DNA of 64,000 nucleotides from CAZZCU01 sp964652825 (GCA_964652825.1 CAZZCU010000003.1:124001-188000), one strand, 5' to 3'. Counted from the stretch's first letter, positions 17,299-30,491 are shown. The notes: a model not told the origin generated them from the letters alone. Made by a program: numbers and translations.

Positions 17299-18228
17299 AT
17301 GGATATTTCACGTCTGATTTTGACGATCATCGTACTTTCCGGAGTTGTTACTGGTTGCAAAGAATTGCCGTGGGAATCACTGAGCAAGAAAAAGGTGGAA
17401 AGCAGTCAAGCGGATGCCAGCGTGGCTCCAAAAGGTTTCTTAACCTCGCAGGACCTGCAACCGCCGAACAATATTACTGAGCTCCCGCTCCAAGAAATGC
17501 GAGAAAATTTGAACAATAGCTCGTTTTTCGTGAATGTCTTTAGTGGCGATTTTGCTGATAAATCCGAGAATTCCGAGGAAAGTTGCATACAGCGGCAAAT
17601 CAACACGACCAAAATTCAGGCGACCAAAACGTCTCTTAAGCTTGATGTGCGTGTAGATCTTTCAAATTGTCCCGCTAATGATGGAGCCGTAAGATCGATA
17701 AAATTAGATATGAGAATCTTATTCCATATTGTGTGTGATAATGCTGATTTTCGATCGTGGAACGGCAAGTCTTCTAATGAAGTGAAAGGTGATTTGTCGT
17801 GTAATGGGCAAGGTTATTATCTTAAAAACGTCAAATCCAATATGGTCGATAACTATACCGATCCAAATAGTAACCAAACCATTATGCTCAATGTATCTGG
17901 TGTCGATGGAACGATGACCAGAAACGGTGAGGGATGTAAATTTTCCACGGTCGGTAATATTCGTTCCATTGATAATGCTTGTCTGGATTTTAATAGTAGT
18001 ATCCGGGAGTATGCCGGTAGCAGGAAAGTCAACTTTCTGCTTGCTGAGTACGATAACGTGAAATCTGATTTGGCAACCAATAGTAAATATTTTTCTGCTG
18101 GTCAGATGAAGGTGACTTTAAATAATTGGCAAGGCACTGTGAGTTATCGTGGCGCGACTCTGACGCCTACTTACCAGTTGTCCAGCAGCAAAGGTCAAAC
18201 GGATGCGGGGCAGATCACAAATAAGTAA
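17299..18228 (+). CDS. Predicted lipoprotein of unknown function
   Basis: The signal peptide ends in the lipobox VVTGC (Lys at +2). The remaining 290 residues look like a beta-rich soluble domain with scattered Cys residues (CIQRQ, SNCPAN, IVCDNADF, SCNGQG, GEGCKF, ACLDF) that could form disulfides. I do not recognise a family. GGGGAG is 7 bases upstream of the ATG. The gene ends just before a convergent tRNA-Val. Base composition is somewhat more AT-rich than its neighbours. Confidence 0.65.
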   Translation: MDISRLILTIIVLSGVVTGCKELPWESLSKKKVESSQADASVAPKGFLTSQDLQPPNNITELPLQEMRENLNNSSFFVNVFSGDFADKSENSEESCIQRQINTTKIQATKTSLKLDVRVDLSNCPANDGAVRSIKLDMRILFHIVCDNADFRSWNGKSSNEVKGDLSCNGQGYYLKNVKSNMVDNYTDPNSNQTIMLNVSGVDGTMTRNGEGCKFSTVGNIRSIDNACLDFNSSIREYAGSRKVNFLLAEYDNVKSDLATNSKYFSAGQMKVTLNNWQGTVSYRGATLTPTYQLSSSKGQTDAGQITNK

Positions 18229-18232
18229 GGAA

Positions 18233-18309
18233 TGGTGCGGTTACGCTGACTCGAACAGCGGACCCCCACGATGTCAACGTGGTGCTCTAACCAACTGAGC
18301 TATAACCGC
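18233..18309 (-). tRNA. tRNA-Val (anticodon GAC), CCA encoded
   Basis: The minus strand folds as a full cloverleaf. The acceptor stem is GCGGTTA/TAACCGC, and the anticodon stem CCACG/CGTGG encloses loop TTGACAT with anticodon GAC. The T arm has TTCGAGT. The discriminator A is followed by an encoded CCA (18233-18235). It lies downstream of fusA on the same strand but has its own strong promoter. Confidence 0.95.
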
Positions 18310-18323
18310 ATCTAACGCGACCA

Positions 18324-18352
18324 AATTTAGTCTTGACGGCTATGAGTGTCAA
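18324..18352 (-). promoter_or_regulatory. tRNA-Val promoter
   Basis: A perfect -35 TTGACA (18347-18352) and TAAATT (18324-18329) lie on the minus strand with a 17-base spacer, ending about 15 bases before the tRNA. The -35 box sits right after the fusA stop codon (18355), so this tRNA is probably transcribed independently of fusA. Confidence 0.65.
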
Positions 18353-18354
18353 CC

Positions 18355-20442
18355 TCAAGAGTAGCCACCACCAGTGATTCTATCCAAGGTTGCTTGCGCC
18401 ACCTTTTGATAGGAAGCAAAGGTCATCGTATAAGTCGCTCTGCCTTGCGATACACTGCGTAAATGTGTCGAATAACCAAACATTTCTGATAATGGTGCTT
18501 CGGCGTTGATCTGTTGAAGGTGGCCTTTGACTCCGACATTATGAATTTGCGCACGCCGCGAATTCAAATCGCCGATAACTCCGGAAATATAATCTTCCGG
18601 AACCAATACCTCGATGGACATCATCGGTTCCAGGAGTTCCGCTTTACCTAAGCGGGCTGCTTCTCGCAGGCACATGGCGGCGGCGATTTTAAAGGCATTT
18701 TCATCAGATGTTTCGGCATTGAAGCTGCCACCCACCAACGTTGCTTTGACCCCAATCATCGGAAAACCAGCGATAGGACCTGCCGCCATGGCTTCTTCGA
18801 GACCGCGCTTAACGCCGTTATGGAACTGTTTTGGTACATCAAAGGGGCCACAGGTGCTGGCAAATTCGAGTCCTGTCGTATAGCCGCCAGGTTCAAAATC
18901 AAAAACTACGTGGGCAAACTGATGCAGTTTTTCCGATTCGCGTTCAAAGCGGCATTGATGTCGAACTTTTTGCGTAATGGCCTCTCGATAAGAAACCTGA
19001 GGTTTGCCGATATTGGCGGCAACCTTAAACTCGCGCAACAGTCGGTCAGCGATAATTTCAAGATGTAGCTCGCCCATACCTCGTATCAATGTTTGCGCGG
19101 TATCTGGATTAAATTGCACTTTAAATGACGGATCTTCGGCCTCCAAGCGTTCGAGGGCTTTCAGCATTTTTTCGGTATCCGCCTGCGTTTTGGCTTCGAT
19201 GGCAATGGCAATGACAGGTTCCGGGAACACCACGGATTCTAGCCGAATCGGCTCCTTTTGATCACAAAGCGTATCGCCGGTCGCAACCAGTTTTAATCCG
19301 GCGACGGCGCAAATCTCGCCCGCACCAATAATCTTCAATTCTTCGCGCTGATTAGCTTGCATGCGGAGAATCTTGGCAATACGCTCGCGTTTGCCAATAC
19401 GGGAATTAAAGACGACTTCGCCTTCCGCCAACTGACCGGAATAAACCCGGATGTAGGTAAGCTGGCCCACAAAGGGATCAGTCATAATTTTGAACGCCAA
19501 TGCCGCAAAAGGCTCATCCACTGTACGTTTACGGGTGATTTCGCGTTCCTGATCGTCCGCACTTAAACCGTGTATAACCGGTAGATCCAGGGGCGAGGGC
19601 AAATAATCAATGACAGCATCCAGTATAGGTTGAACGCCTTTATTCTTAAAAGCACTGCCGCAAAATACCGGTACAACTTTTAAGGCGATTACCGAAGCTC
19701 GCGCGGATTTTTTTAGTTCCGCTTCGCTTAGTTCTTTTCCTTCCAGATATTTTTCTGCGAGTGCATCGTCGGCTTCCGCGAGTGTCTCCACCAATCGCTC
19801 TCGTGCTGTCGTTGCCTCTGTCAGGAGGTCAGCTGGGATTTCCATTTCCTGATAGCTGGCATTACCCTTGCTATCTTTTTCCGGCCAGATGAGGGCCTTC
19901 ATTCGTATCAGATCAATGACGCCTTGAAATTGATCTTCGGCACCAATGGGTAGTTGGAACGGTATGGGGTTGGCGGCTAATTTTTCGCGGATCGAATCCA
20001 CTGACATTTGAAAATCAGCGCCAACGCGATCCATTTTATTGATAAAAACAATCCGTGCGACTTTGTACTTATCGGCCTGACGCCAAACCGTTTCGGATTG
20101 TGGCTCGACACCGCTGACACCGTCAAAAACCGCGACCGCCCCATCAAGAACCCGAAGACTACGTTCCACCTCAACCGTGAAATCAACATGGCCAGGTGTA
20201 TCGATGATATTGATCTGATATTTTTTCCAAAACGCCGTAACCGCGGCGGAGGTAATCGTGATGCCGCGTTCTTGTTCCTGAATCATCCAATCCGTGGTGG
20301 TGTTGCCTTCGTGGACTTCGCCAATACGATGAATTTTCCCGGTATAAAAAAGAATCCGCTCAGTTGTCGTGGTTTTACCGGCATCGATATGCGCCATGAT
20401 GCCAATATTACGTAATGTATTCAGATCTAGTTTTGTAGCCAT
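18355..20442 (-). CDS. fusA: Elongation factor G
   Basis: This 695-residue GTPase drives ribosomal translocation and, with RRF, ribosome recycling. It has the P-loop [15 protein letters not shown] (residues 17-24 for the core), a GITITSAA switch [18 protein letters not shown] and [11 protein letters not shown], then domains II-V. The length is normal. The last residues (RITGGGYS) differ from the common enterobacterial tail. The start context is weak. Only 28 bp separate the U-tract of a strong terminator from this start, so the gene must rely on read-through or on a promoter inside rpsG. Its downstream neighbour is tRNA-Val, not tuf. Confidence 0.97.
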   Translation of the reverse strand: MATKLDLNTLRNIGIMAHIDAGKTTTTERILFYTGKIHRIGEVHEGNTTTDWMIQEQERGITITSAAVTAFWKKYQINIIDTPGHVDFTVEVERSLRVLDGAVAVFDGVSGVEPQSETVWRQADKYKVARIVFINKMDRVGADFQMSVDSIREKLAANPIPFQLPIGAEDQFQGVIDLIRMKALIWPEKDSKGNASYQEMEIPADLLTEATTARERLVETLAEADDALAEKYLEGKELSEAELKKSARASVIALKVVPVFCGSAFKNKGVQPILDAVIDYLPSPLDLPVIHGLSADDQEREITRKRTVDEPFAALAFKIMTDPFVGQLTYIRVYSGQLAEGEVVFNSRIGKRERIAKILRMQANQREELKIIGAGEICAVAGLKLVATGDTLCDQKEPIRLESVVFPEPVIAIAIEAKTQADTEKMLKALERLEAEDPSFKVQFNPDTAQTLIRGMGELHLEIIADRLLREFKVAANIGKPQVSYREAITQKVRHQCRFERESEKLHQFAHVVFDFEPGGYTTGLEFASTCGPFDVPKQFHNGVKRGLEEAMAAGPIAGFPMIGVKATLVGGSFNAETSDENAFKIAAAMCLREAARLGKAELLEPMMSIEVLVPEDYISGVIGDLNSRRAQIHNVGVKGHLQQINAEAPLSEMFGYSTHLRSVSQGRATYTMTFASYQKVAQATLDRITGGGYS

Positions 20443-20470
20443 CGGATGCGCTTTATTTTTTGTCTCAGCA

Positions 20471-20500
20471 AATAAAAAAAGAGGCCCATAAGGCCTCTTT
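20471..20500 (-). terminator. Rho-independent terminator between rpsG and fusA
   Basis: On the minus strand a perfect 9-bp stem, AAAGAGGCC/GGCCTCTTT (20492-20500 and 20478-20486), with a 5-base loop is followed immediately by a run of seven T residues. It starts 17 bases after the rpsG stop. This is a textbook intrinsic terminator inside what is usually one operon (rpsL-rpsG-fusA), so it may act as an attenuator. Confidence 0.85.
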
Positions 20501-20516
20501 ACTCGGAACGATCATT

Positions 20517-20984
<468 letters not shown>

Positions 20985-21014
20985 TCAGGTCTCCACTTTC
21001 AATTATCAAATATC

Positions 21015-21392
21015 TTAGGTTGCCTTTGGTTTCTTCGAGCCATACTTACTGCGGCTTTTGCGACGAGCACTTACACCCGCACAGTCAAGAGAACCACGTA
21101 CTACGTGATAACGTACACCGGGTAAGTCTTTAACTTTACCACCACGTACCATGACCACGGAGTGTTCCTGGAGGTTATGACCTTCGCCACCGATGTAGGA
21201 TGTTACTTCGGTACCGTTGGTTAAACGCACACGGGCAACTTTACGAAGTGCCGAGTTTGGCTTCTTGGGGGTTGTGGTGTAGACACGCAAGCAAACGCCC
21301 CGACGCATCGGAGAACGCTTCAAAGCTGGCGACTTTGTACGCCGCTTTTGTTGCTTCCGGCCTTTGGCAATCAACTGGTTGATAGTAGGCAT
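21015..21392 (-). CDS. rpsL: 30S ribosomal protein S12
   Basis: This 125-residue decoding-centre protein is complete. It starts with [13 protein letters not shown] and has the conserved [12 protein letters not shown] loop and the [10 protein letters not shown] loop. Lysines at the positions that give streptomycin resistance when changed are unaltered, so a sensitive genotype is predicted. It directly precedes rpsG. An inverted repeat lies upstream in the gap after rpoC. The ATG has AAGGA upstream. Confidence 0.98.
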   Translation of the reverse strand: MPTINQLIAKGRKQQKRRTKSPALKRSPMRRGVCLRVYTTTPKKPNSALRKVARVRLTNGTEVTSYIGGEGHNLQEHSVVMVRGGKVKDLPGVRYHVVRGSLDCAGVSARRKSRSKYGSKKPKAT

Positions 21393-21443
21393 CTTTTAGA
21401 GTCCTTAGTCCATAAAAAGAGTCAGTATCACTATCAAACCCAA

Positions 21444-21478
21444 CACCCGCACGCAACTGGAAACCGGCGTGACGGGTG
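21444..21478 (-). repeat. Hairpin in the rpoC-rpsL spacer
   Basis: CACCCG-CACGC (21444-21454) pairs with GCGTG-A-CGGGTG (21467-21478), giving an 11-bp stem with one bulged base and a 12-base loop. It lies in the 100-bp gap between rpoC and rpsL. There is no T-run after it, so it is not a classic terminator. A processing site or protein-binding leader structure for rpsL is possible. Confidence 0.5.
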
Positions 21479-21492
21479 ATGGATCTTCACTA

Positions 21493-24400
21493 TTAAGCGC
21501 GTGCCTCCGCGGCACTTTCTTCATGGTCATCCGCTTGCTCCGATATGCCCGTGCGGATCATGCATTTCAGGTCACGATACAGAGGCGATCCTGTACCAGC
21601 CGGAATCAAGCGGCCCATGATTACGTTTTCTTTCAAGCCACGTAAGTTATCGACTTTACTATTAATTGCAGCCTCAGTCAGAACCTTGGTGGTCTCCTGG
21701 AACGAGGCGGCAGAAATAAAGCTGTCGGTCGACAACGATGCCTTGGTGATACCGAGTAACAACGGCTCGAACGTTGCCGGGCGCATGCCTTTGGCCTGCA
21801 GCTTGGCATTTTCTTCGTCGAGTTCCAAGCGTTCAACCTGCTCAGCGGGCAAGAAGATCGAATCTCCTGGATCGTCAACTTTCACGCGTCGTAACATCTG
21901 ACGAACGATAACTTCGATGTGCTTATCGTTAATCTTAACACCCTGTAATCTATAGACTTCTTGGATCTCGTCGACCAAATAGTTAGCCAACGCCACATTG
22001 CCCAAAATCGCCAGAATGTCATGCGGATTGGACGAACCATCCACCAGAGCTTCACCGCGGCGTACATAATCGCCTTCGGTAACCACCACGTGTCGGGATT
22101 TGGGAATCAAGTACTCGGATTCCGCGCCATCTTCACCGGTGATAAGAACTTTACGCTTACCTTTGGTATCGCCACCAAATGAAATGGTACCGTCACGGTC
22201 CGCAAGTACTGCCATCTCTTTGGGTTTACGTGCTTCAAACAATTCCGCCACCCGTGGCAGACCACCAGTGATGTCCTTGGTTTTCGCTGTTTCCCGCGGG
22301 ATCTTGGCGATTACGTCACCGGCTTTTACATCAGCCGTATCTTCAACATAAATCACAGCTCCAACCGGTAGTGCGTATTTCGCCGATTTTTTACCGACGA
22401 CGACGATTTTTCCGTCTTTGTCGGTAATTTCGATTGCTGGTTTCAAGTCGACTCGTTTCGATTCAACCACAACCTTACGTGTAAGGAAGGTGATTTCATC
22501 AACGCGCTCTTCCATCGACTTGCCTTCTTCAAGGTCGTTGTAACGGACTGCGCCGTTTGCCTCGGCAATAATCGAAACTGCGAACGGATCCCATTCAGCA
22601 AGCGCGGCCCCTGCATCAACTTCCACGCCATCTTGCACCGTCAAAACGGAGCCGTAAACGATAGGATAAGAAGCGCGTGATTTGCCGGTTTGCTTATCAA
22701 GGACGTCGATCTCGCCGTTACGGCTCAGCACGACAGCTTTGCCTTCGCGACTAAGGACCGTGCGCAGGTTCTTAAATTGAATACGGCCAGAGAACTGACT
22801 TTCGAGCGTATTCTTCTCAACTTTGTGAGTTACGGTACCGCCAAAGTGGAAGGTACGCATGGTCAACTGAGTACCTGGCTCACCAATGGACTGTGCAGCG
22901 ATGACACCAACAGCTTCGCCAACATTGATCAAACGACCCGAAGCCAAGTCACGTCCGTAGCATTTAGCGCAAATTCCGTAACGAGACTGACATGACAACG
23001 CCGAGCGGATACGAATAACTTCCAGGCCGGCTTCATCAACACGCCGCGCCGAGCTTTCATCGAATAACTCGCCCGAGCGCAGAATGATTTCGCCGTTGCG
23101 GGCATCCTTAACGTCCTCAAGACTGGTACGACCAAGAACGCGTTCACCCAAAGTTTCGCGAATATCCGCGCCTTCACGTAACGCAGTTGCCTGCGATCCT
23201 TCTTTGGTGCCGCAATCTTTTTCGCTAACAACCGAGTCTTGTGCAACGTCCACCAAGCGTCGTGTTAAGTAACCGGAGCTTGCGGTTTTCAATGCCGTAT
23301 CGGCTAGACCCTTACGAGCACCGTGAGTTGACGTAAAGTACTCAAGTACCGTCAAGCCTTCGCGGAAGTTCGAGGTAATCGGGGTTTCGATAATATCGCC
23401 TGATGGTTTAGCCATCAGACCGCGCATACCGGCCAACTGACGAATCTGCTGCGCCGAACCCCGGGCACCAGAGTCAGCCATCATAAAGATCGAGTTGGAA
23501 CTCGCTACTTCATGCGTTTTACCTTTGTGGTCGGTTGCCGTGCGGAACGAGATGTTTTTGAACATTTCCTCAGCAATATTTTCCGTAACTTTTGCCCAGA
23601 TATCGATGACCTTGTTATAACGCTCACCTTCGGTCAACAAACCTTCGGAATACTGTTCTTTGATCTTCTTAACTTCTTCGTAGGCCTCATCGAGCAGTTT
23701 GCGCTTGATCTCCGGAACAACCATGTCCTTCAAGGCAATGGAAATACCGGCTTTGGTCGAATAACGGAAACCAGTGGAGCGCAATGCATCCGCAACGAGT
23801 ACGGTGCGTTTTGGTCCACAGGTACGGAATACTTGATTCACCAGCTGAGCCAGTTGCTTCTTGCCCATGGCTTTGTTGATGGCGGAGAAAGGAATATCTT
23901 CCGGTAAAATTTCCGACAACAGTGTACGGCCGACCGTTGTCTGAATGCGTTCGCCATTCAAACGCAGGGTAATCGGTGCTTGCAGACCGACGCCGTCGTG
24001 ATCGTATGCAGTACGAACTTCCTCAACCGACGAGAATGATTTACCGGCACCTACGGCCTCGATATCCTCGCGGGTCAAATAATAGATACCAAGTACGATA
24101 TCCTGCGAAGGAACAATGACCGGTGTACCGGATGCCGGGCTAAGGATGTTATTGGTGGACATCATTAACACGCGTGCTTCCATCTGTGCTTCAACAGACA
24201 GAGGAACATGCACGGCCATTTGGTCACCGTCGAAGTCGGCGTTGAAGGCAAAGCACACCAAAGGATGCAGCTGAATAGCTTTACCTTCGATCAGCACAGG
24301 CTCAAACGCTTGAATACCAAGGCGGTGAAGCGTCGGCGCGCGGTTGAGTAGTACCGGATGTTCTTTGGTCACTTCTTCAAGAATATCCCAAACTTCTGGA

Positions 24401-25626
24401 CGTTCTTTTTCAACGAGTTTTTTGGCGCTCTTGATGGTTGAAACAATGCCATGCTCTTCCAGCTTGTTATAAAGGAACGGCTTAAAGAGCTCGATCGCCA
24501 TTTTCTTGGGCAAGCCGCATTGATGCAATTTCAAATCCGGACCGACAACGATAACGGAACGACCCGAGTAGTCGACGCGTTTACCGAGTAGGTTCTGGCG
24601 GAAACGACCTTGCTTGCCTTTCAACATGTCCGAAAGCGAACGTAATGGGCGTTTGTTGGGGCCTGTAAAGACTTTGCCGCGACGACCATTGTCAAACAAT
24701 GCATCAACGGATTCCTGTAACATGCGTTTTTCGTTACGCACGATGATATCCGGCGCATTCAATTCGATCAGGCGCAACAAACGATTGTTACGGTTGATGA
24801 CACGGCGATAAAGATCATTCAGATCTGAAGTCGCAAAACGACCACCATCCAGCGGTACAAGAGGACGTAAATCCGGTGGCAAGACTGGAATTACCGTCAA
24901 CATCATCCACTGCGGTTTGGCATCGGAATTCTTGAATGCCTCAACAACTTTCAGACGTTTTTGGATTTTCTTGCGTGCGGCTTCCGAAGTCGCGTCTTTC
25001 AATGCCTGACGCAGATCATCACCTAGGTCTTCGATGCGAAGGCCACCCAGTAGTTCCTGAATAGCTTCGGCACCAACGCCCACACGGAAAGCACCATTGC
25101 CATGGTCGGTGAGCAATTTTTCATGCTCTTCTTCACTGATGACCTGGCCGAGCGAGAGTTTGGTTTTGTCTTCATTGCCTGGATCGAGAACCACATAGGA
25201 TTCGCTGTAAAGAATGCGTTCTACATCCTTCAAGGCGATATCAAGGATCGCACCAATGCGTGACGGCAGTGATTTCAAAAACCAGATGTGCGCGACGGGT
25301 GTTGCCAGGTTGATGTGACCTAGGCGTTCGCGGCGTACTTTCGAGTGAATAACTTCAACGCCGCATTTGTCGCAGACGATACCGCGATGCTTCATGCGTT
25401 TGTATTTACCGCAAATACACTCAAAATCCCGGACCGGGCCAAAGATTTTGGCGCAGAACAAACCATCGCGTTCTGGCTTGAACGTACGATAGTTGATCGT
25501 TTCCGGCTTCTTGACTTCACCATATGACCAGCTGCGGATCTTTTCCGGCGAAGCCAAAGAGATTTTAATAGCGCTAAAATTTAAAGGATCTGTCGGCTTA
25601 TCAAAAAAATTCATTAAGTCTTTCAA
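21493..25626 (-). CDS. rpoC: DNA-directed RNA polymerase subunit beta'
   Basis: This 1377-residue catalytic subunit is complete. It contains the N-terminal zinc finger ([20 protein letters not shown], about residues 70-90), the absolutely conserved active-site NADFDGDQ motif near residue 462 that binds Mg2+, and a second zinc cluster (CGTKEG...CAKCYG). The length is close to gammaproteobacterial beta', without very large lineage insertions. The start is TTG at 25626, with AGGAG at good spacing. rpoB precedes it by 60 bp. Confidence 0.98.
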   Translation of the reverse strand: MKDLMNFFDKPTDPLNFSAIKISLASPEKIRSWSYGEVKKPETINYRTFKPERDGLFCAKIFGPVRDFECICGKYKRMKHRGIVCDKCGVEVIHSKVRRERLGHINLATPVAHIWFLKSLPSRIGAILDIALKDVERILYSESYVVLDPGNEDKTKLSLGQVISEEEHEKLLTDHGNGAFRVGVGAEAIQELLGGLRIEDLGDDLRQALKDATSEAARKKIQKRLKVVEAFKNSDAKPQWMMLTVIPVLPPDLRPLVPLDGGRFATSDLNDLYRRVINRNNRLLRLIELNAPDIIVRNEKRMLQESVDALFDNGRRGKVFTGPNKRPLRSLSDMLKGKQGRFRQNLLGKRVDYSGRSVIVVGPDLKLHQCGLPKKMAIELFKPFLYNKLEEHGIVSTIKSAKKLVEKERPEVWDILEEVTKEHPVLLNRAPTLHRLGIQAFEPVLIEGKAIQLHPLVCFAFNADFDGDQMAVHVPLSVEAQMEARVLMMSTNNILSPASGTPVIVPSQDIVLGIYYLTREDIEAVGAGKSFSSVEEVRTAYDHDGVGLQAPITLRLNGERIQTTVGRTLLSEILPEDIPFSAINKAMGKKQLAQLVNQVFRTCGPKRTVLVADALRSTGFRYSTKAGISIALKDMVVPEIKRKLLDEAYEEVKKIKEQYSEGLLTEGERYNKVIDIWAKVTENIAEEMFKNISFRTATDHKGKTHEVASSNSIFMMADSGARGSAQQIRQLAGMRGLMAKPSGDIIETPITSNFREGLTVLEYFTSTHGARKGLADTALKTASSGYLTRRLVDVAQDSVVSEKDCGTKEGSQATALREGADIRETLGERVLGRTSLEDVKDARNGEIILRSGELFDESSARRVDEAGLEVIRIRSALSCQSRYGICAKCYGRDLASGRLINVGEAVGVIAAQSIGEPGTQLTMRTFHFGGTVTHKVEKNTLESQFSGRIQFKNLRTVLSREGKAVVLSRNGEIDVLDKQTGKSRASYPIVYGSVLTVQDGVEVDAGAALAEWDPFAVSIIAEANGAVRYNDLEEGKSMEERVDEITFLTRKVVVESKRVDLKPAIEITDKDGKIVVVGKKSAKYALPVGAVIYVEDTADVKAGDVIAKIPRETAKTKDITGGLPRVAELFEARKPKEMAVLADRDGTISFGGDTKGKRKVLITGEDGAESEYLIPKSRHVVVTEGDYVRRGEALVDGSSNPHDILAILGNVALANYLVDEIQEVYRLQGVKINDKHIEVIVRQMLRRVKVDDPGDSIFLPAEQVERLELDEENAKLQAKGMRPATFEPLLLGITKASLSTDSFISAASFQETTKVLTEAAINSKVDNLRGLKENVIMGRLIPAGTGSPLYRDLKCMIRTGISEQADDHEESAAEARA

Positions 25627-25686
25627 ATGCCGTCTCCTGGTTACCTATTTACGTTCGTTCACTGCGTTCAACATCTACAGCAGCCA

Positions 25687-28600
25687 CTACTGCTGTAGAC
25701 CGTCGTAGCCAATTTCCTGGTTATCGCGAATCAGATTGATATCAAGACCTAAGCTTTGGAGTTCTTTCACAAGAACGTTAAAGCTTTCGGGCAGACCAGG
25801 CATCATCATGTTCTGGCCTTTGACAATCGATTCATACATACGAGTACGACCCAATACGTCATCGGATTTAACCGTGAGGAATTCCTGCAACGTGTTAGCG
25901 GCGCCGTAAGCTTCCATTGCCCACACTTCCATCTCTCCGAGACGCTGACCACCGAACTGGGCTTTACCACCCAGGGGTTGCTGCGTAACGAGCGAGTACG
26001 GACCGATCGAGCGTGCATGGATCTTTTCATCAACCAAGTGATGCAGTTTCAGCATGTACATAACGCCGACTGTGACGCGTTGATCGAATTTATTGCCCGA
26101 ACGACCATCGTAAAGATCGACCTGACCATCCGTATCAAGGCCCGCCAATTCAAAGGCGGTCTGGATGTTGCTCTCGTCTGCACCATCGAAGACCGGGTTC
26201 GCAAAGTGAACGCCTTCATGATATTTGCGAATGAAGATTTTCAATTCGTCATCGCTGCAAGACTTCATGAAGTTACGTACTTCGGACGAATCCCAAACCT
26301 GGAGAGCTAATTTTTCAAGCTCAGTACGGTTGAATTGCTCTTGCATCATGGTATTAAGGCGTTCGCCGATACCCTTGGCTGCCCAACCCAAGTGGGTTTC
26401 CAGAATCTGTCCGACGTTCATACGCGAAGGTACACCGAGCGGATTCAAAACCAGATCAACTGGACGGCCATTGGCAAGGAACGGCATATCTTCTTCTGGA
26501 AGAATACGCGACACGACACCTTTGTTACCGTGGCGGCCTGCCATTTTATCACCGACCTGAAGCTTACGTTTAATCGCAACGTAGACTTTAACCATCTTGA
26601 TCACGCCTGGAGGTAATTCATCACCTTTGCGAATCTTTTTGATTTGCTCTTCGGTCATGAAGCGGATCATGTTGATTTTTTCGCGCAGACTTTCGAGGGT
26701 CTTTTTGAGCAGTGCGTTTTTCTCAGCATCTTTAATGCTCAGTGCATCCCAATACTCGTAATCCAGTTCACGCAAGAACTCAGCGCTGATCTCGGTGCCT
26801 TTGCTGCCGAGCGTCTTGCTGCCATCTTTGGCCTTGATATCAGCCGCGAGCGTTTGACCTTTCGCAAGTGCTGCGATTTTGCTGGCCGCCGAGTCTTTGA
26901 TGATTTTTACACGATCAGATTCATCTTTGCGCATACGAGCGATTTCTTGCTCTTCGATCTCAGCGCTGCGGGAATCTTTTAAAGTTCCTTCGCGGGCGAA
27001 TACTTTGGCGCCGATAACGGTACCAACAACCCCGGGCGGTACCCGTAACGAGGTATCGCGGACGTCGCCGGCTTTTTCGCCGAAGATGGCGCGGAGCAGT
27101 TTTTCTTCCGGTGTTAGCTGGGTTTCACCTTTTGGGGTGATTTTACCAACCAACAAATCGTTCGGCGATACTTCGGCGCCGATGCGAATGATACCCGAGT
27201 CGTCGAGATCTTTGAGGGCTTCTTCGCCGACGTTTGGAATATCACTGGTGATTTCTTCCTGACCCAACTTGGTATCACGCGAGATACATTCAAATTCCTG
27301 AATGTGAATGCTGGTGAACAAGTCTTCTTTGGCAACGCGTTCAGAAATGAGGATAGAGTCCTCAAAGTTGTAACCGCTCCAAGGCATGAACGCTACGACC
27401 ACATTCTGACCAAGCGCCAACTCGCCCATCTCGGTTGCGAAACCATCGGCGATAATATCGCCTTTCTTAACCTTCTCGCCCTTGTGAACGATTGGTTTTT
27501 GGTTGATGCAGGTATCAACGTTTGAACGTTTGTATTTTTGCAGGGCGTAGATGTCTACTTCCGCGCCTACTTCGGTGATATCACCGCCGGCTTCGGATGT
27601 GCGAACAACGATACGCTCGGCATCGACGGAAACAACTTCACCATCACGTTTAGCCACGACAGTCGCGCCGGAATCCCGGGCAACGATCTGTTCCATGCCG
27701 GTACCAATGAGCGGTGCGCGACTCTTAAGTAGTGGCACGGCTTGACGTTGCATGTTGGAGCCCATCAAGGCGCGGTTAGCATCATCGTTTTGCAGGAAAG
27801 GAATTAAGGACGCGGCTACCGAGACCAACTGGTTGGTTGATACGTCCATCAAATCTGCTTCTGCGGCGCGAACGATCTCGTTCTCACCACGACGGCGTGT
27901 GTAAACCATTTCATCCGGATTATCGATCTTGCTACCGGCTTGTGCGATAACGTGATCCAAATGTTCCTCGGATGCCGAGTAGTATTTAATGGCTTTCTTG
28001 GTGTCCTTTTCGCGCAAGTCACGATACGGCGTTTCAATAAAGCCGAAGTCGTTGACGCGGGCGTAGGTTGCCAAGGACGCGATCAGACCGATGTTTGGAC
28101 CCTCAGGCGTTTCTACCGGACAAATACGACCGTAGTGAGTCGGGTGAACGTCGCGTACTTCAAAGCCGGCGCGTTCACGGCTCAAACCGCCCGGTCCAAG
28201 GGCTGATAGACGACGTTTATGCGTCACTTCAGACAGTGGATTGGTTTGGTCCATAAACTGGCTCAGCTGCGAGCTGCCAAAGAATTCTTTGACCACTGCC
28301 GATGCTGGCTTGTTATTGATAAAGTCATGCGGCAACAGGGTGTCGATATCTTGCAATTGCAGACGTTCGCGAATGGCGCGCTCAATGCGCAGCAGACCGA
28401 TGCGGTATTGGTTTTCCAATAACTCACCGACAGCGCGTACGCGACGGTTACCCAAGTGATCGATATCATCGATGGTGCCTTTGTCGTTCTTTAGATCCAA
28501 CAAATAAGCAACCGTCGCCAAAATATCTTCTTTGGTCAGCGTGCGTGTTTCAATCGGCGTATCCAGACTCAGACGTTCGTTGAGCTTCAGACGACCGACC

Positions 28601-29817
28601 GCGCTTAGATCATAACGATCAGGATTAAAGAACAAGTTATCGAACAGAGCATGCGCTGCTTCCATGGTGGGCGGATCGCCCGGACGCAGGCGCTTGTAAA
28701 TTTCAAGCACGGCCTCGTCACGATCTTTGACTTTATCGCTGACCAGCGTGTTGCGCAGCGAAGCATCGCTGTTAACGCCGTCGATAAAGAGAATCGAGAA
28801 AGAAGCGATGCCTTTCTTGACGATTTCTTTTAATTGAGCCGAGGTTAATTCGGTGTTGATGGGCGCGATGATATTACCTTGCTTGTCGCTAATATCTTCA
28901 GCGGTGATCTTGCCGACGAGCTCTTCGATATCCACACTCAAGAATTCGATATTTGCCTGTTGCATCTGACGGATAATACCCACCGAAATACGGCGTCCGC
29001 GTTTTACCAGGGTTTTGCCGGATTCCGGATCGATCAGATCGCTTGGGGCGCGTTGACCACGAAGCAAATCGTAGTTTAGTTTGCGCTGGAATTTACCCTC
29101 AGCCAGACGGATTTCTTCTTTTTTGTAGAAGTAATCGAGAAGTTGACGCTCGGTGAAGGCAAGGGCTTTTAACAGGATCGTTGCATGTAGTTTTCTGCGA
29201 CGATCGATGCGTACATATAAAATATCTTTAGAGTCGAATTCAAAATCGAGCCAGCTACCGCGATAAGGAATAACGCGTGCGGTATAAAGCAGTTTGCCGG
29301 TGGTGGTGTTACGTCCTTTATCGTGATCGAAGAATACACCGGATGAACGATGCAACTGCGATACGACAACACGTTCGGTACCATTAATGATAAAAGTCGC
29401 ATCAACCGTCATTAACGGAATTTCGCCAAAGTATACTTCTTGTTCTTTGACGTCACGAATGCTCTTAACATTCGTTTCTTTATCAAGATCCCAAACAACC
29501 AAGCGGATAACGACTTTAAGTGGCGCCGCAAAGCTCATACCGCGCTGACGACATTCGTCCACCGTGTATTTTGGTTCTTCAAAGGAATAGCTGACAAATT
29601 CAACAGATGCGGTTTCGGTGAAATCTTGAATCGGGAACACCGAATTGAATACCGCCTGCAAACCAACATTCTTGCGCTTATCAGCGGGAATATTAGCTTG
29701 CAGAAAACTTTCGTAACTCGTCTTTTGAATTTCGATGAGGTACGGAATCTGCGTTGCAGCCGGAATTTTAACGAACATTTTACGAGGGCGTGTGTAACTA
29801 GAAGCCAGGGAGGACAT
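25687..29817 (-). CDS. rpoB: DNA-directed RNA polymerase subunit beta
   Basis: This 1376-residue subunit forms the other half of the polymerase cleft. The rifampicin-binding cluster is intact near residues 514-545, with [10 protein letters not shown] and a [13 protein letters not shown] stretch. The Asp, His and Ser usually mutated in resistant strains are wild type, so sensitivity is predicted. The C-terminal [17 protein letters not shown] block is present. The ATG has AGGAG upstream. A terminator-like hairpin and 170 bp of leader DNA lie between rplL and this gene, which allows separate control of polymerase synthesis. Confidence 0.98.
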   Translation of the reverse strand: MSSLASSYTRPRKMFVKIPAATQIPYLIEIQKTSYESFLQANIPADKRKNVGLQAVFNSVFPIQDFTETASVEFVSYSFEEPKYTVDECRQRGMSFAAPLKVVIRLVVWDLDKETNVKSIRDVKEQEVYFGEIPLMTVDATFIINGTERVVVSQLHRSSGVFFDHDKGRNTTTGKLLYTARVIPYRGSWLDFEFDSKDILYVRIDRRRKLHATILLKALAFTERQLLDYFYKKEEIRLAEGKFQRKLNYDLLRGQRAPSDLIDPESGKTLVKRGRRISVGIIRQMQQANIEFLSVDIEELVGKITAEDISDKQGNIIAPINTELTSAQLKEIVKKGIASFSILFIDGVNSDASLRNTLVSDKVKDRDEAVLEIYKRLRPGDPPTMEAAHALFDNLFFNPDRYDLSAVGRLKLNERLSLDTPIETRTLTKEDILATVAYLLDLKNDKGTIDDIDHLGNRRVRAVGELLENQYRIGLLRIERAIRERLQLQDIDTLLPHDFINNKPASAVVKEFFGSSQLSQFMDQTNPLSEVTHKRRLSALGPGGLSRERAGFEVRDVHPTHYGRICPVETPEGPNIGLIASLATYARVNDFGFIETPYRDLREKDTKKAIKYYSASEEHLDHVIAQAGSKIDNPDEMVYTRRRGENEIVRAAEADLMDVSTNQLVSVAASLIPFLQNDDANRALMGSNMQRQAVPLLKSRAPLIGTGMEQIVARDSGATVVAKRDGEVVSVDAERIVVRTSEAGGDITEVGAEVDIYALQKYKRSNVDTCINQKPIVHKGEKVKKGDIIADGFATEMGELALGQNVVVAFMPWSGYNFEDSILISERVAKEDLFTSIHIQEFECISRDTKLGQEEITSDIPNVGEEALKDLDDSGIIRIGAEVSPNDLLVGKITPKGETQLTPEEKLLRAIFGEKAGDVRDTSLRVPPGVVGTVIGAKVFAREGTLKDSRSAEIEEQEIARMRKDESDRVKIIKDSAASKIAALAKGQTLAADIKAKDGSKTLGSKGTEISAEFLRELDYEYWDALSIKDAEKNALLKKTLESLREKINMIRFMTEEQIKKIRKGDELPPGVIKMVKVYVAIKRKLQVGDKMAGRHGNKGVVSRILPEEDMPFLANGRPVDLVLNPLGVPSRMNVGQILETHLGWAAKGIGERLNTMMQEQFNRTELEKLALQVWDSSEVRNFMKSCSDDELKIFIRKYHEGVHFANPVFDGADESNIQTAFELAGLDTDGQVDLYDGRSGNKFDQRVTVGVMYMLKLHHLVDEKIHARSIGPYSLVTQQPLGGKAQFGGQRLGEMEVWAMEAYGAANTLQEFLTVKSDDVLGRTRMYESIVKGQNMMMPGLPESFNVLVKELQSLGLDINLIRDNQEIGYDGLQQ

Positions 29818-29981
29818 CTAACTCTCCTAACCAGTCTTAAGATTTATCTGAATCGTGTTGATTCTGAACAACCCAAGAACGATTACAAATCAATTTGTTG
29901 CCATGCCGTTGAAAACGAAAAAACGAGGACCCCAAGCATATACCAAATAGAAATTGGTACAACCTCAAATCGTAATTAATG

Positions 29982-30014
29982 GAAAAAACGGGCGATCGGT
30001 TTCTGACCGCCCGT
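29982..30014 (-). terminator. Terminator or attenuator between rplL and rpoB
   Basis: The minus strand forms ACGGGCGGTC/GATCGCCCGT (10 bp with one G-U pair, 30005-30014 and 29988-29997), a 7-base loop and then TTTTTTCC. It starts about 40 bases after the rplL stop. In E. coli a partial terminator at this position sets the ratio of L7/L12 to RNA polymerase, and this element is probably equivalent. Downstream, GAATC-AACAC-GATTC is another small stem before rpoB. Confidence 0.8.
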
Positions 30015-30055
30015 TGTCCCTAACTATTATTCGAGGGAGACCGAGCACTATTGGA

Positions 30056-30439
30056 CTACTTAAGTTCCACTTTAGCGCCAGCTTTTTCGAGGACTTCCTT
30101 AATTTTGGCAGCCTCGTCTTTGCTTACGCCTTCTTTAACGTCTTTCGGAGCACCTTCGACCAGGTCTTTGGCTTCTTTCAAGCCCAAGCCCGTGATTGTA
30201 CGGATTTCTTTAATGACGTTGATTTTGTTCGCGCCCGCGTCTTTGAGCACGATCGTGAACGAATCTTTTTCCTCAGCAGGAGCAGCGGCTCCGCCCGCAG
30301 GCATCATGCCACCCATCATTACCGGTGCGGCGGCGCTAACACCAAACTTGGTCTCTAGCTCCTTCACCAGTTCTGCTGCTTGTAGCAAGGTCAGATTCTC
30401 AAGAAACTCAACTACCTGCTCTTTTGTTACACTAGCCAT
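30056..30439 (-). CDS. rplL: 50S ribosomal protein L7/L12
   Basis: This 127-residue stalk protein recruits and activates the translational GTPases. The N-terminal dimerisation helices (residues 1-35) are joined by an Ala/Gly/Met-rich hinge to the globular C-terminal domain, with the conserved [24 protein letters not shown] factor-binding region (residues approximately 70-95). The ATG has GGGAGG upstream. It lies 52 bp downstream of rplJ. The hinge is unusually rich in Met-Gly. Confidence 0.98.
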   Translation of the reverse strand: MASVTKEQVVEFLENLTLLQAAELVKELETKFGVSAAAPVMMGGMMPAGGAAAPAEEKDSFTIVLKDAGANKINVIKEIRTITGLGLKEAKDLVEGAPKDVKEGVSKDEAAKIKEVLEKAGAKVELK

Positions 30440-30491
30440 CTAAAACTTCCTCCCTCTCTTGGAACAAGTACCCCACAAGGGGTACAAAATA

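Noticed and set aside
17268..17480. Short open frame preceding the lipoprotein gene
   Set aside because: It overlaps the lipoprotein in another frame, has no clear binding site and resembles no family.
25690..29800. Many long open frames opposite rpoB and rpoC
   Set aside because: They are antisense to strongly conserved coding sequence and show no signal peptides, family motifs or ribosome binding sites.
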